A DNA stretch of 64,000 nt, from NCBI RefSeq assembly GCF_029338295.1, contig NZ_CP119791.1:1-64000 (forward strand). Direction: 5' to 3'. This document shows positions 25,351 through 35,212 of the stretch, piece after piece. A program made the position numbers and the translations under genes. This DNA comes from Haladaptatus sp. QDMS2 (GTDB lineage: Archaea; Halobacteriota; Halobacteria; Halobacteriales; Halococcaceae). The notes under the pieces were generated by a model. That model was not told the DNA's origin. It made no database searches and saw only the letters and a program-made list of their open reading frames with translations. Every line of letters starts with the position of its first letter. Positions within the stretch are counted from its first letter, which is position 1.

Positions 25351-26048
25351 CTCACTCTCACTATCGGCGTGCAGCGCACAAAATCGTTTGTCCGCGCACT
25401 CAGCCAGGTTTTCACGCGCCTGCCGATTCCCGATCGATGAAAGACAATACGAACCAAGCAGCGGACCGACCACGAGCAACCACCTGGACGGCGGAGCGAC
25501 TCCGTTTCATACGTAGTGATACCCGACAGAATCGGATGGTGTGCCCGATACTCGTCTCCCAGGCCGTCGATTACTGTTCATACCTGGCTGTTTTCTCCGG
25601 TAGTGGTGAGTATTGTTGGTGGTACTGGGAGCTAGAACGATTCGGCGTTCCTCTGGCTGTGGCACGCGTGTTCGAAATGAGTCGGGACAGAGTCGCTTCC
25701 GGTGGTTCGGTGGGTTTCGAGCGCTCCTCGTTCGAGCGGTTTCTCGCTCGATGTTTCATAATCGGTTTCCCTCTGGTGGTTTTCTCTTTCACATCTGCGT
25801 CTGTTCGCTGGCTGAATGCCCGATAGACGGCGTGTCGCGGCGAATCAGGCGTGTGGATTTCGTTGATTCTTAGCCCGGGTATCGCTTCGCTGTGTTCCTT
25901 GCGTGCCATTTCGTGTTCCTCGAGCGCTTCGAGGGCTGTAACCCGCCAATTCCGATTTTGCACGTCCCCTCAGACTCCGTTTGTAGTTCCGTCTCGATTC
26001 TCTGCTATCCCCTCTCTTCCGGTCAAACCATCCGATTAGGAACAGTCG
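25351..26048. other. Degraded region with a small membrane-protein remnant
   Basis: On the minus strand, 25491-25360 encodes WLLVVGPLLGSYCLSSIGNR followed by QARENLAEC. This resembles WLFVVGTMVASTFVSSIWNQ and QARQN encoded on the minus strand at 45030-44922, near the other end of the putative island. No full gene is present. The remaining sequence to 26048 has open frames on both strands (25571-25963 minus, 25437-25826 plus) without recognisable protein features. The expected N-terminal third of the YihY-like gene is also missing here. Confidence 0.45.
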
Positions 26049-27451
<1,403 letters not shown>

Positions 27452-27455
27452 CTAC

Positions 27456-27977
27456 TCACACAGGGATGGCGTCTCGGTCTGTCGCCCAGTCGTATTCGTT
27501 GAGTGCCGCCCGAACGACCGGGATACGGTCAGCGAGGTGCTCCCATTCGCTTGCGGTTTCGCGCCGCGTCCTGCTCTCATCGGCATCGGAAACATCTGCG
27601 ATACTCGCTCGAAGTTCGCCAGGTGTCTCAACGTTGTAGGATTCTTTCCAGTCGGTGATTTTGGCACGCATCGATTCAAGTGCCCTCGTCAATTCCTCAC
27701 GACTCTGCTCTCGTTGAAGTGTGGCGATTTCACGATAGGTTGCCATGAGCTGATCGACACAGTAGAGCGTTTGGTCACCTTGTTTTATCGTTCGTAGAAC
27801 GTTGTCCTCAACAAGTTGGTCGAGGTATTTTTGCGCTGTTTTGACCGAGACTTCCGTTTCTGTGGCAACCCATGAGGCAGTGCGGGGGGTTCGAAGCGTC
27901 CGTGCAGCGGCACGAATCCGCTCACCCCGCGTCATTGAAGTCTGTGGATAGGTGGTCTCGTGGCTATCGTCAGGCAT
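27456..27977 (-). CDS. HTH antitoxin-like regulator (DUF7342-type), partner of TumE
   Basis: The protein has 173 residues. The N-terminal winged helix (RTASWVATETEVSVKTAQKY, then LDQLVEDNVLRTI) is followed by a helical region rich in glutamate and arginine that probably contacts the toxin. It is the first gene of the pair, with 4 bp to the toxin gene, and likely represses its own promoter. The family label is from memory of haloarchaeal annotations. Confidence 0.75.
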   Translation of the reverse strand: MPDDSHETTYPQTSMTRGERIRAAARTLRTPRTASWVATETEVSVKTAQKYLDQLVEDNVLRTIKQGDQTLYCVDQLMATYREIATLQREQSREELTRALESMRAKITDWKESYNVETPGELRASIADVSDADESRTRRETASEWEHLADRIPVVRAALNEYDWATDRDAIPV

Positions 27978-28159
27978 ATTCGGAAGTACGCCCTCTCCTA
28001 ATATATATCCAGTGGGTTGGAAATATGCGGTGTAGTCACTGACTCTTTGCTATTGATTGGCTCGCGTTTATACGTCGTGCTGATAGGGAGAGCGAATCGG
28101 TCACGAGCGAACTGCTTTGAGGGTGTGTTCCTCTACCTGTTCGTGAATTATTCACTCTG

Positions 28160-28609
28160 TCACTGCTTCGAAGTCCGACAGTGCTTGTCACCGCTCGCAG
28201 AAAAGAAGCCAACTTGCCCCTCTTCGTACTCGATAATGATGCTATAGCACGTGTTCTCATCATATGTCATCGACTCGCCTTCACCGGTTCCATTCACTCC
28301 CACTGAGACTCTTTGGCGTCCCGCTTCCTGCGGGAGTTCATCGAATAGCACCGGAACGGGCGCTGTTCCTGCAGACGGCACTTTGTGAGACTTCTCGTAG
28401 GTGACCGAGCCATTCGTCTCAATCTGTACGGTGAATCGATGAGTGTCTGAATCGCGGTTGATGAGTTGCATCTTCTCGATGCGTGCGGTGGGTTGCTCGG
28501 GTGGCTTGACTGCGTGTTGAATCGCCGAACAACCGGCGAGGAGAGTGGTGGCGCTAATGCCCAACCCCCTCAGGAGAAACGCTCGGCGAGACTCATCGGA
28601 CGACCTCAT
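28160..28609 (-). CDS. Tat-type lipoprotein of unknown function
   Basis: This 149-residue protein starts MRSSDESRRAFLLRGLGISA with a twin-arginine signal and lipobox LLAGC. The mature part (RIEKMQLINRDSDTHRFTVQ, later SVGVNGTGEGESMTYDENTC) looks like one beta-sandwich with a C-terminal pair of cysteines. Similar small lipoproteins abound in haloarchaea. It is divergent from the next gene at 28813. Confidence 0.8.
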   Translation of the reverse strand: MRSSDESRRAFLLRGLGISATTLLAGCSAIQHAVKPPEQPTARIEKMQLINRDSDTHRFTVQIETNGSVTYEKSHKVPSAGTAPVPVLFDELPQEAGRQRVSVGVNGTGEGESMTYDENTCYSIIIEYEEGQVGFFSASGDKHCRTSKQ

Positions 28610-28812
28610 TCTTGTTATAAATACAACACATATACAAAGTCTTTCTGAGAGTGCCGAACTCCTTGCGATTCGACCAAGCACTGCAAGTCCGTTGACGAAG
28701 AGGTCACTCGCTGAGTGAAAGACGAATTTTCATCGAGAGACCGAGTTATAATGTCTGCCAACCAATGGGTTATCGACAGAGTGGAGAAATCAATACTCAG
28801 TATCCATCCCGA

Positions 28813-29457
28813 ATGAACGACCAAACCGCCGTCAACACTGTCGAGGAGTACTGCATGTTTGGCGAGGAACGCGTTTACCTGTTCATGGCGATTGCACGCC
28901 AGAAAGAGAACCCACACCTCACCAGCAGTACAGAAGTCACGTTTCGTGAAGTCGTCACAGATACTCAAGACATTCGTCGGAAATTCGACCAGCTCCAGTC
29001 GTGGGCTCAACACTACCGAACCGAATCCGGCGACCCACTGGCCTTTCGGCTGTATCTCTCCGTGAATGCCCGGAACACGGTAGACGGCTTCTTCAATTTT
29101 CAGGAGCAGACAAACGGCTGGATCAGAGCGTGGTTAAAGGGCGATGAGACTGCCCCCCGGAAGTTCAAGCGCCTGTCCAGTTACTGGAAATCTGAACTCC
29201 AGAAACCTACTGCGAGCGACGACTCACGATTCCTCTTCGACCTGGACGATACCTCAGAGGAGGATGCACAACGCCTGCTCGCATCTCTGGAGAAACAGAC
29301 GTCGGTCGTGACGGTCCGTGAGTCACCGAATGGGTATCACATCGTGACGGAACCGTTCAACTACACTACTCTCGATATCGATGTCGAATATGATTTGAAG
29401 ACGGATGGGATGTTGTTCGTTGGGTTTCTCAGTGACTCATCGGAGAGTGATGGGTGA
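28813..29457 (+). CDS. Conserved-looking protein of unknown function
   Basis: This 214-residue protein starts MNDQTAVNTVEEYCMFGEER. I do not recognise a named family. The C-terminal half contains SRFLFDLDDTSEEDAQRLLA and VRESPNGYHIVTEPFNYT, which resembles the acidic DLDD and PNGYH patterns found in some phage or plasmid nucleotidyl-transfer proteins. The middle (WIRAWLKGDETAPRKFKRLS) is basic. An accessory, phage- or plasmid-derived origin is plausible from this and from its position. Confidence 0.65.
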   Translation: MNDQTAVNTVEEYCMFGEERVYLFMAIARQKENPHLTSSTEVTFREVVTDTQDIRRKFDQLQSWAQHYRTESGDPLAFRLYLSVNARNTVDGFFNFQEQTNGWIRAWLKGDETAPRKFKRLSSYWKSELQKPTASDDSRFLFDLDDTSEEDAQRLLASLEKQTSVVTVRESPNGYHIVTEPFNYTTLDIDVEYDLKTDGMLFVGFLSDSSESDG

Positions 29458-29530
29458 GTCTCTCGTATGGTGGTTCTGGCAATCGCCGGAACGGACATGA
29501 GTCGAATGTATGACTTCCAGCTATCTCCTT

Positions 29531-30946
29531 TCAGTTTTCGGCTTCACTTTCGAGAACGGCAACGACCTCGGTCAGATCGAAGAGACGGAGGTCATCGCGT
29601 TCGTCTGCAGCTTCTTCGACAGAGCGTTTGAATCCAGACCGGCTGAACAAGGCGAACTCAAATTCCGGCTCTCCACCCGCTTCGGGCGTCCAGTCGATAT
29701 GGGGTGCGTCTTCTTCGAGAGCTGAGAGAACGTCATAGCCGAGGGGTGCGTTTGTGAACTTCGCTTCGCCAACGATCAGCGTCGATCCGTCGGTTGGTGC
29801 GACGACGTCCACCTCACGGCCCTTGTACCACCACTGACTCGGAACCTGTGTGAGCTGGTAGTCTGTATAGAGTTCCGGTACTGCCTGATGACAGAGTGAT
29901 TCGAACGTCTCACTGACGAAGTCGGGCAATTCCGGTTCGATGAGATCAGCATAGGCGTTCTCGCCGTAGAGTTCGTACTGTCCACTTCGTCCGTAGAGAT
30001 ATCGGAAGTAAAACCGGAATACGGGGTCTCGGATGTGGTATCGAGTCTGTTTGCTGCGTGCCGGGTTGGCGAGTGCTGGATGGTGTTTCTCGATTATCTG
30101 GAGCGTTTCCAGCCGGTCGAAATAGTACGACGTGTTGGTGCTTTCGATACCGGCTCCCTGCGCGATTTCGTTCCGACTGCGGTTTCCACTCGCCATCGAC
30201 TCCAGTACGGAAAAATACGTGTTCACCTCACTGAGCTCCATCTGGAGGACGGTTTCGGGTTCGTCATGGAGTGGTCCATCTGGGTCACACAACAACCGAT
30301 TGATATTCTCTCCGAGACGTTGCGACGGATCGAGTGGCATGAGATATCGGGGTGTGCCCCCGAAGACACCATAGACGAACACTCGCTCCTCGGGATCGTA
30401 CGTGGGCACGAACTCGTTGATGGAGCGAAACGGGAGCTGAGTGAGTTCGAGACGGCCATTCGGTGTCTGTGATACGCGCCCGTAGAGTGGTGCCCCTCCA
30501 TCGAGGATGTGCGTATGAATCATCCCGATTGCAGAGCCCGTGAGTACGAGGGTTGCCTGACTCTCATCGACAGCCGTATCCCAGAGATGTTGAATGACCG
30601 AGGGGAGGCCCTCGTTCGATTCGATGAGGTACGGGAATTCGTCGATGACGATGATTGCGTCTTTGTCGACGAGGTGTTTCAGGAGGGGTTCCCACTCCTC
30701 TTTGACGGCCGTACTATCGGGATACGTCGTGGCGGCTGCCTCGATGAACCGCCTGAGTTGTGTCGTCTCTGTTCCCTGGACTGCCTGATAGTACACCGCA
30801 CCGTCGCGGTCGGCAATCGATTGGCGGACGAGTTCGCTTTTGCCGATTTGCCGTCGCCCATAGATAATCGCAAGCTCTGCAGTATTGCTCGAATAGAGCG
30901 CCTCCAACCGATTGAGCTCCTTGATTCGATTGACGAACTGGTCCAT
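29531..30946 (-). CDS. Archaeal AAA ATPase with C-terminal DUF234 nuclease-like domain
   Basis: The protein has 471 residues. The P-loop GRRQIGKSEL lies near residue 30, Walker B is AIIVIDEFPY near 105, and a sensor region LVLTGSAIGM follows. A winged helix (RNEIAQGAGIESTNTSYYFD) precedes the DUF234 domain, which holds REVDVVAPTDGSTLIVGEAK, a PD-(D/E)XK-like core. This order is the archaeal ATPase/DUF234 group, frequent in mobile DNA; the biological role is unsettled. Three 15-bp tandem repeats lie just upstream of its start. Confidence 0.9.
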   Translation of the reverse strand: MDQFVNRIKELNRLEALYSSNTAELAIIYGRRQIGKSELVRQSIADRDGAVYYQAVQGTETTQLRRFIEAAATTYPDSTAVKEEWEPLLKHLVDKDAIIVIDEFPYLIESNEGLPSVIQHLWDTAVDESQATLVLTGSAIGMIHTHILDGGAPLYGRVSQTPNGRLELTQLPFRSINEFVPTYDPEERVFVYGVFGGTPRYLMPLDPSQRLGENINRLLCDPDGPLHDEPETVLQMELSEVNTYFSVLESMASGNRSRNEIAQGAGIESTNTSYYFDRLETLQIIEKHHPALANPARSKQTRYHIRDPVFRFYFRYLYGRSGQYELYGENAYADLIEPELPDFVSETFESLCHQAVPELYTDYQLTQVPSQWWYKGREVDVVAPTDGSTLIVGEAKFTNAPLGYDVLSALEEDAPHIDWTPEAGGEPEFEFALFSRSGFKRSVEEAADERDDLRLFDLTEVVAVLESEAEN

Positions 30947-30991
30947 GCTCTCAGTTATAGTGGGAGGTACATAGTGACTTCGGAGTTAGAA

Positions 30992-31035
30992 CTCAAACTA
31001 TTATAGTTCAAACTATTATAGTTCAAACTCTAATA
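30992..31035. promoter_or_regulatory. Three tandem 15-bp repeats upstream of the ATPase gene
   Basis: The unit GTTCAAACTATTATA occurs once exactly (31006-31020), once lacking the first base match (30992-31005) and once with changes at its end (31021-31035). The nested AACTATTATAGTT is nearly palindromic. The array begins 46 bases before the ATPase start on the minus strand and overlaps AT-rich promoter-like sequence, so it may be an operator array. The rest of 30947-31339 shows no gene. Confidence 0.55.
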
Positions 31036-31339
31036 TTCTGTCTCCTACTCTCTGAGTAGGCACCACCATCCAATTCTCAAAGAGATAGTTGGTGGCTGCG
31101 TCGTCGTCGTCAGTGATGTAGAACCCTACTCTTCTGATTGTCCGCTCACTCGCCTATCGAGCCAAATAGTAAACGAGTGACTCGTGGAGAAGATGGGCCC
31201 GTCGTGATTGGCGCTTCGGGAGACGATTCCGTTCAACACCCGGGCCTCGATTTTCTGTGGGTGTTCGCCGACGGTCGCGACAGCGCGCTCCATCTGCTAA
31301 GCATTGTCGCGGGTCCACACGAGACGTCGTGGGCCGAGG

Positions 31340-33007
31340 TCAGCTCGGCTGCACTGGGAACGTCGCTCGCGAGTCGTCGTCGCTCCCGTGGTAAATTCGT
31401 GCCCCAGCGGCCGTCCGCGAGGAGTAGAACCCAGCATCGGTCGCAGCGACCGTCACTCGGAGCGTGTCACCGACGGCGAGGCGGCGCTGGAGGGCCGTCA
31501 TCTCCACCTCGACTGTTCGCCGTTCATCGCCGGTTTGGTGAACCGGAGTGACCTGGTCGTGAACGAGTGTCTCGCCGTCAGCTGTGCGGTGGTACACCTT
31601 CACGAACAGCCGCGGATCGGTCCCGAGCGGCTCGAGGTCGAGTTCGAGGCTGGGTGCGCCAAGGAGTTCACGGGCCTCTGTGACGAGATAGTCGAAGTGG
31701 ACAGCCGTCACACCGTCGAGGAGATCTTCCTCCTCGCTCGTCAGTTGACTCGATGAGCTGGGGGCGATACTGTTGTACACCACCGTCTCGTCGTCGAGTT
31801 TTGCGTCCGAGAACGTCACGGTCCACTCTTTGGTGTTCCGTGGGTCGATGTCGTTCGTCGTCGACCACGTGTCACGCTGGGTCTCGTAGTACTCCACCTG
31901 CGGGAAGCCAGACTCCTCGTCGCGCCGGAGATGTGAATCGATGAACTCGAGTGCTCGGGAGTCGAGCCGTGCGTTCATCTCCGAATCGGCGGTCTCCTCG
32001 AACGTGTGTCCACCGCGGAACAGCACCAACTTCGATTCCACGCCGTTGTCGCGGATTGCGTGGTAGTTCCAGATCGCCTCGTTCGTGATGAACAACGTAT
32101 CGGTCCACGACGAGATGAGTAGCGTCGGTGTCTCGAGCAGGGCCGTCTTCGATACCGGCGAGCGAGACGCATAGAACGCCGCTGACTCGCTGTCGAATTC
32201 GTTCTGTGCAGTCGACGTGACGAACGCATCGGGCACCTCCTCGGTGACGCCGTACTCCAAGTCGTATATCGACGGTTGGCCGTCACCGGAGGTGAGCCCC
32301 CGAGCGCCGGCAATACCCGTCGCCAGTAACAGTGAGTCCCATCCAACCTTCACGACGCCACGCGGTGCGAGCGAGAACCGGAGGTCGTGCCACGCCCAGC
32401 GCGGGACGGCGGCGTCGAGCGGACTCCCTTCGGTGAAGTCGATGGTGTCGAACGTAGCCGAATCGGGGAGTAACGCGTCGGCTGCGTCGGGAGTCGAGAC
32501 TGCCATCGTGTTGAGTTGGATGCCACCGGCATAGGAGAGCCCGTCCATCGCACAGACCGGGCCGTTCGTGGAGCGTTCGACGTCGACCGAGACACCGCCC
32601 ACCTCACCCTGTGCGAGCTGGTCGAGCAGGGTAAGCGCGTCGGCGACTTCGTTCGGGCCGTCTACGCCGACCTCGCCACCCGATTCGCCGAATCCGCGTG
32701 AGTCGTACGCACAGAAGACGTAGTCGTTGCTCGCGAACACGTCAGCCCGTCGTGCGACGGCAGGACTCCCGTGGTCGCCGCCCCACCCGTGCGTCCCGAG
32801 GACGACAGGGTGGGGACCGTCCGAATCGGGGACGTAGAGCGACCCGACGAGGTCGGTACCGTCCCAGGACGTGGTGGTGAAGTCGGTTCGCGTGTACGAT
32901 GCGTCTGCGGCGACCGTACCCGCGTCGGTGACGCTCACGCCAGCCGCCACCAGACCCATCGCGGCCAGCCTGGAGAGGGCGCGTCGTCGTGTGAGGTTCT
33001 GTGTCAC
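31340..33007 (-). CDS. Secreted CocE/NonD-family (X-Pro dipeptidyl-peptidase-like) hydrolase
   Basis: This 555-residue protein starts from GTG 33007, MTQNLTRRRALSRLAAMGLV, a Tat signal ending near GTVAADA. The alpha/beta hydrolase core has VVLGTHGWGGDHGSPAVARR, YDSRGFGESGG and the nucleophile region MDGLSYAGGIQLN, with a histidine in VLFRGGHTF. The last 170 residues form the jelly-roll domain of the family (DLEPLGTDPRLFVKVYHRTA). It likely cleaves esters, amides or peptides outside the cell. The frame upstream to 33307 is not counted because the Tat signal fixes the start. Confidence 0.9.
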   Translation of the reverse strand: MTQNLTRRRALSRLAAMGLVAAGVSVTDAGTVAADASYTRTDFTTTSWDGTDLVGSLYVPDSDGPHPVVLGTHGWGGDHGSPAVARRADVFASNDYVFCAYDSRGFGESGGEVGVDGPNEVADALTLLDQLAQGEVGGVSVDVERSTNGPVCAMDGLSYAGGIQLNTMAVSTPDAADALLPDSATFDTIDFTEGSPLDAAVPRWAWHDLRFSLAPRGVVKVGWDSLLLATGIAGARGLTSGDGQPSIYDLEYGVTEEVPDAFVTSTAQNEFDSESAAFYASRSPVSKTALLETPTLLISSWTDTLFITNEAIWNYHAIRDNGVESKLVLFRGGHTFEETADSEMNARLDSRALEFIDSHLRRDEESGFPQVEYYETQRDTWSTTNDIDPRNTKEWTVTFSDAKLDDETVVYNSIAPSSSSQLTSEEEDLLDGVTAVHFDYLVTEARELLGAPSLELDLEPLGTDPRLFVKVYHRTADGETLVHDQVTPVHQTGDERRTVEVEMTALQRRLAVGDTLRVTVAATDAGFYSSRTAAGARIYHGSDDDSRATFPVQPS

Positions 33008-33244
33008 AATCACACTCCCACAGTGCGACGCATAAGGTTTCTGTCCAAACGCACCTGGAACCAAAGGAACGATTTTGAGTAGCAGGATGTGATGGTGCGT
33101 CGACGAGACGCCGTGTGAGGGGCCGTGTTTCGAGAGCCTTCCGTCCGAGAGGATGAAGTGAACCAAACATTTCGTAACCCTCTTTCCAACGTAATTCCTG
33201 GTTTTGAGCCGGATTTTATTATTCACCACTTCGAGTGAAGAGGT

Positions 33245-34191
33245 ATGCCCGATTTCGCCTCTCTCGAACCCCAAGATGTTCGCCAATACTGGGAACACGA
33301 GGAACACGATTTCACTCCGTGGTTGGCGACCGAAATCGAAGCTGACGGGGCCTCAGATTTCGAAAATGTGCTCGGCCTCGATCTTGAGGTCATTGAGCGA
33401 GAGAAGCGGGTGGGTAAGTACAGTGTCGATATTTTCGCAGAAGTAGTCGATGACGGGAGAACGCTTGTCATCGAGAACCAACTCAGTAACTCAGATCACG
33501 ACCATCTTGGAAAAGCGATTGCATACGCCGCAGGCGTGGATGCGGACATCATCGTCTGGATTGCACCGGAATTCAATGACGAGCACCGAGATGCCATGCA
33601 GTGGCTGAACGAGAATAGTCGGGAAGGAATCGACTTGTTCGCCATTCGACTCGAAGTTTGGCAAATCGAAGACTCCGCTCCTGCTGTCCGATTCAACCCG
33701 GTCGAAAAGCCAGTGAATGGAAGGAGAAAGCACAGCGATCCAGAGGCGAACTTTCTGATTGGGATAAACTTCGTGAAGCCTTCTGGACAGGGTTACGAGA
33801 TCGAATCGAGGAAACACAAACTCCACTCCGAGCACGAAAACCACAACCGAGACACTACTACGCTAATCCCATTGGCGTGGGTGGCTATCACCTCTCTTTC
33901 TTTGTAGATAAGGATACAGACGAGATTGGACTTGAACTGATTATCTCCGATAATGAAGACGCGTATCATGAACTTAGAGCGCAAACAGAGGAGTTAGAAG
34001 TTGAACTTGGGACGGAGATTTACTGGGAAGAGCTTCGTGAAACGCACGCTGGGAGAATGCGGAGTAATCTCGGGGTAAAGCGTGCTGCTGACATCGAGAA
34101 TCAGTCTGCGTGGGATGAATATTACGAGTGGTTGCTTGAGCAGGGTGACCGGTTTCATGAGGTGTTCCCAGAGCGTCTGCGGCAACTGTAG
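33245..34191 (+). pseudogene. DUF4268 restriction-nuclease-like gene with one frameshift
   Basis: The first part (33245 to about 33711) has a PD-(D/E)XK-like core: GKYSVDIFAEVVDDGRTLVI, then ENQLSNSDHDHLGKAIAYAA. After NPVEKP the matching reading continues one base over as EWKEKAQRSRGELSDWDKLR and runs through the DUF4268 domain (GGYHLSFFVDKDTDEIGLEL) to the stop at 34191. A single missing base near 33712 explains the break. Joined, the protein would have about 315 residues. Such proteins occur near restriction systems; here an EVE-HNH gene follows 1 kb downstream. An assembly error is possible. Confidence 0.8.
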
Positions 34192-34297
34192 TTGAATAAA
34201 TGCGCCTCCAAGAGTGGAATCTATCTGTCTGACACTGTCTTGCAAACTTGACATATCATGTAGTCAACTTAAGCAGGTGTAAATAGTCACTCATTTG

Positions 34298-35098
34298 ATG
34301 AATAGAAGAGGTTTCATTCTTAATGCTGGAGCAGCGACGTCAGTTCTCGCGCTTGCTGGATGCGTGGGTTCGACAGGAGACACTACATCTAAACTGACTG
34401 ATTCTCCCGCCTCGAAACAGGGCGTCCAGGACTCTTCCCGGATAACTACAGAACGGTCAAATTCGACACCTGTACCTGATTCAGACGGTGATGGAGTCCT
34501 TGATACCCACGACGATTTCCCAAACGATCCAACTCGAAGTAAGGACTCTGACGGTGATGGAGTTGCAGATAAAGATGACGACTTTCCGCACGACTCCACG
34601 CGGAGCAAAGACTCTGATGGTGACGGGGTCGCTGATGAAGATGATGCATTTCCGCATGATTCTACCCGCAGTAAAGATTTCGATGGTGACGGCGTGGCCG
34701 ACAAAGACGACGACTACCCACTCGACGATGATCGAAGTAAGAAAATTCTGCGTCGAAGCGATACCGACACGATCGAAGAGGATTATTGGAGATACTACTC
34801 ATTCTCCCTCTCCCGGACTGGGAGGGTTGAGTACGATTTCACCGTCCGTCAAGGTCCAGCAATCGATGTGATTCTCATGGACGAGTCGGAATATTCATTT
34901 TTCAAAAATGGTGACCGATCCCAATACTATACTGCACTCAGTCGAATGGATTCGACATACGGTAGCGTCAGTGAGAAATTATCTGCGGGAAGCTACTATC
35001 TTGTCTTCGACAATTCGAACAATGGGGTTGCATCTCCACCGACAAACTTTGACAACGACCTCGCAACAGTAGAATATACAATTGAAATCTCTCAATAA
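34298..35098 (+). CDS. Lipoprotein with thrombospondin type 3 calcium-binding repeats
   Basis: This 266-residue protein starts MNRRGFILNAGAATSVLALA, with a short signal and lipobox LAGC. Four acidic repeats follow between residues about 60 and 145, each built as DSDGDGVxDxxDxFPxDxxR, the calcium-binding type 3 thrombospondin pattern. The C-terminal 115 residues form a beta-rich domain (YWRYYSFSLSRTGRVEYDFT; AGSYYLVFDNSN) like bacterial pre-peptidase C-terminal domains. It probably faces the outside, anchored by lipid, and binds calcium. A partner is not evident. Confidence 0.9.
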   Translation: MNRRGFILNAGAATSVLALAGCVGSTGDTTSKLTDSPASKQGVQDSSRITTERSNSTPVPDSDGDGVLDTHDDFPNDPTRSKDSDGDGVADKDDDFPHDSTRSKDSDGDGVADEDDAFPHDSTRSKDFDGDGVADKDDDYPLDDDRSKKILRRSDTDTIEEDYWRYYSFSLSRTGRVEYDFTVRQGPAIDVILMDESEYSFFKNGDRSQYYTALSRMDSTYGSVSEKLSAGSYYLVFDNSNNGVASPPTNFDNDLATVEYTIEISQ

Positions 35099-35212
35099 GC
35101 GGTTTCCCGCTACTCATTTCCTCTTATGTTCTACTCACTCTCGTATCGGCAGGTCAACCGCAAAGAAGACGACCAGCCAAAAGATCATATGAGAGACGCT
35201 TGAGGTCAATGC

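Noticed and set aside
25571-25963. 130-codon minus-strand frame in the gap before the YihY-like chimera
   Set aside because: No domain, signal or helix pattern; the surrounding sequence looks degraded and the opposite strand is equally open.
30992-31035. CRISPR array
   Set aside because: Repeats are 15 bp, contiguous and without spacers. No other array-like structure or cas gene was seen in the window.
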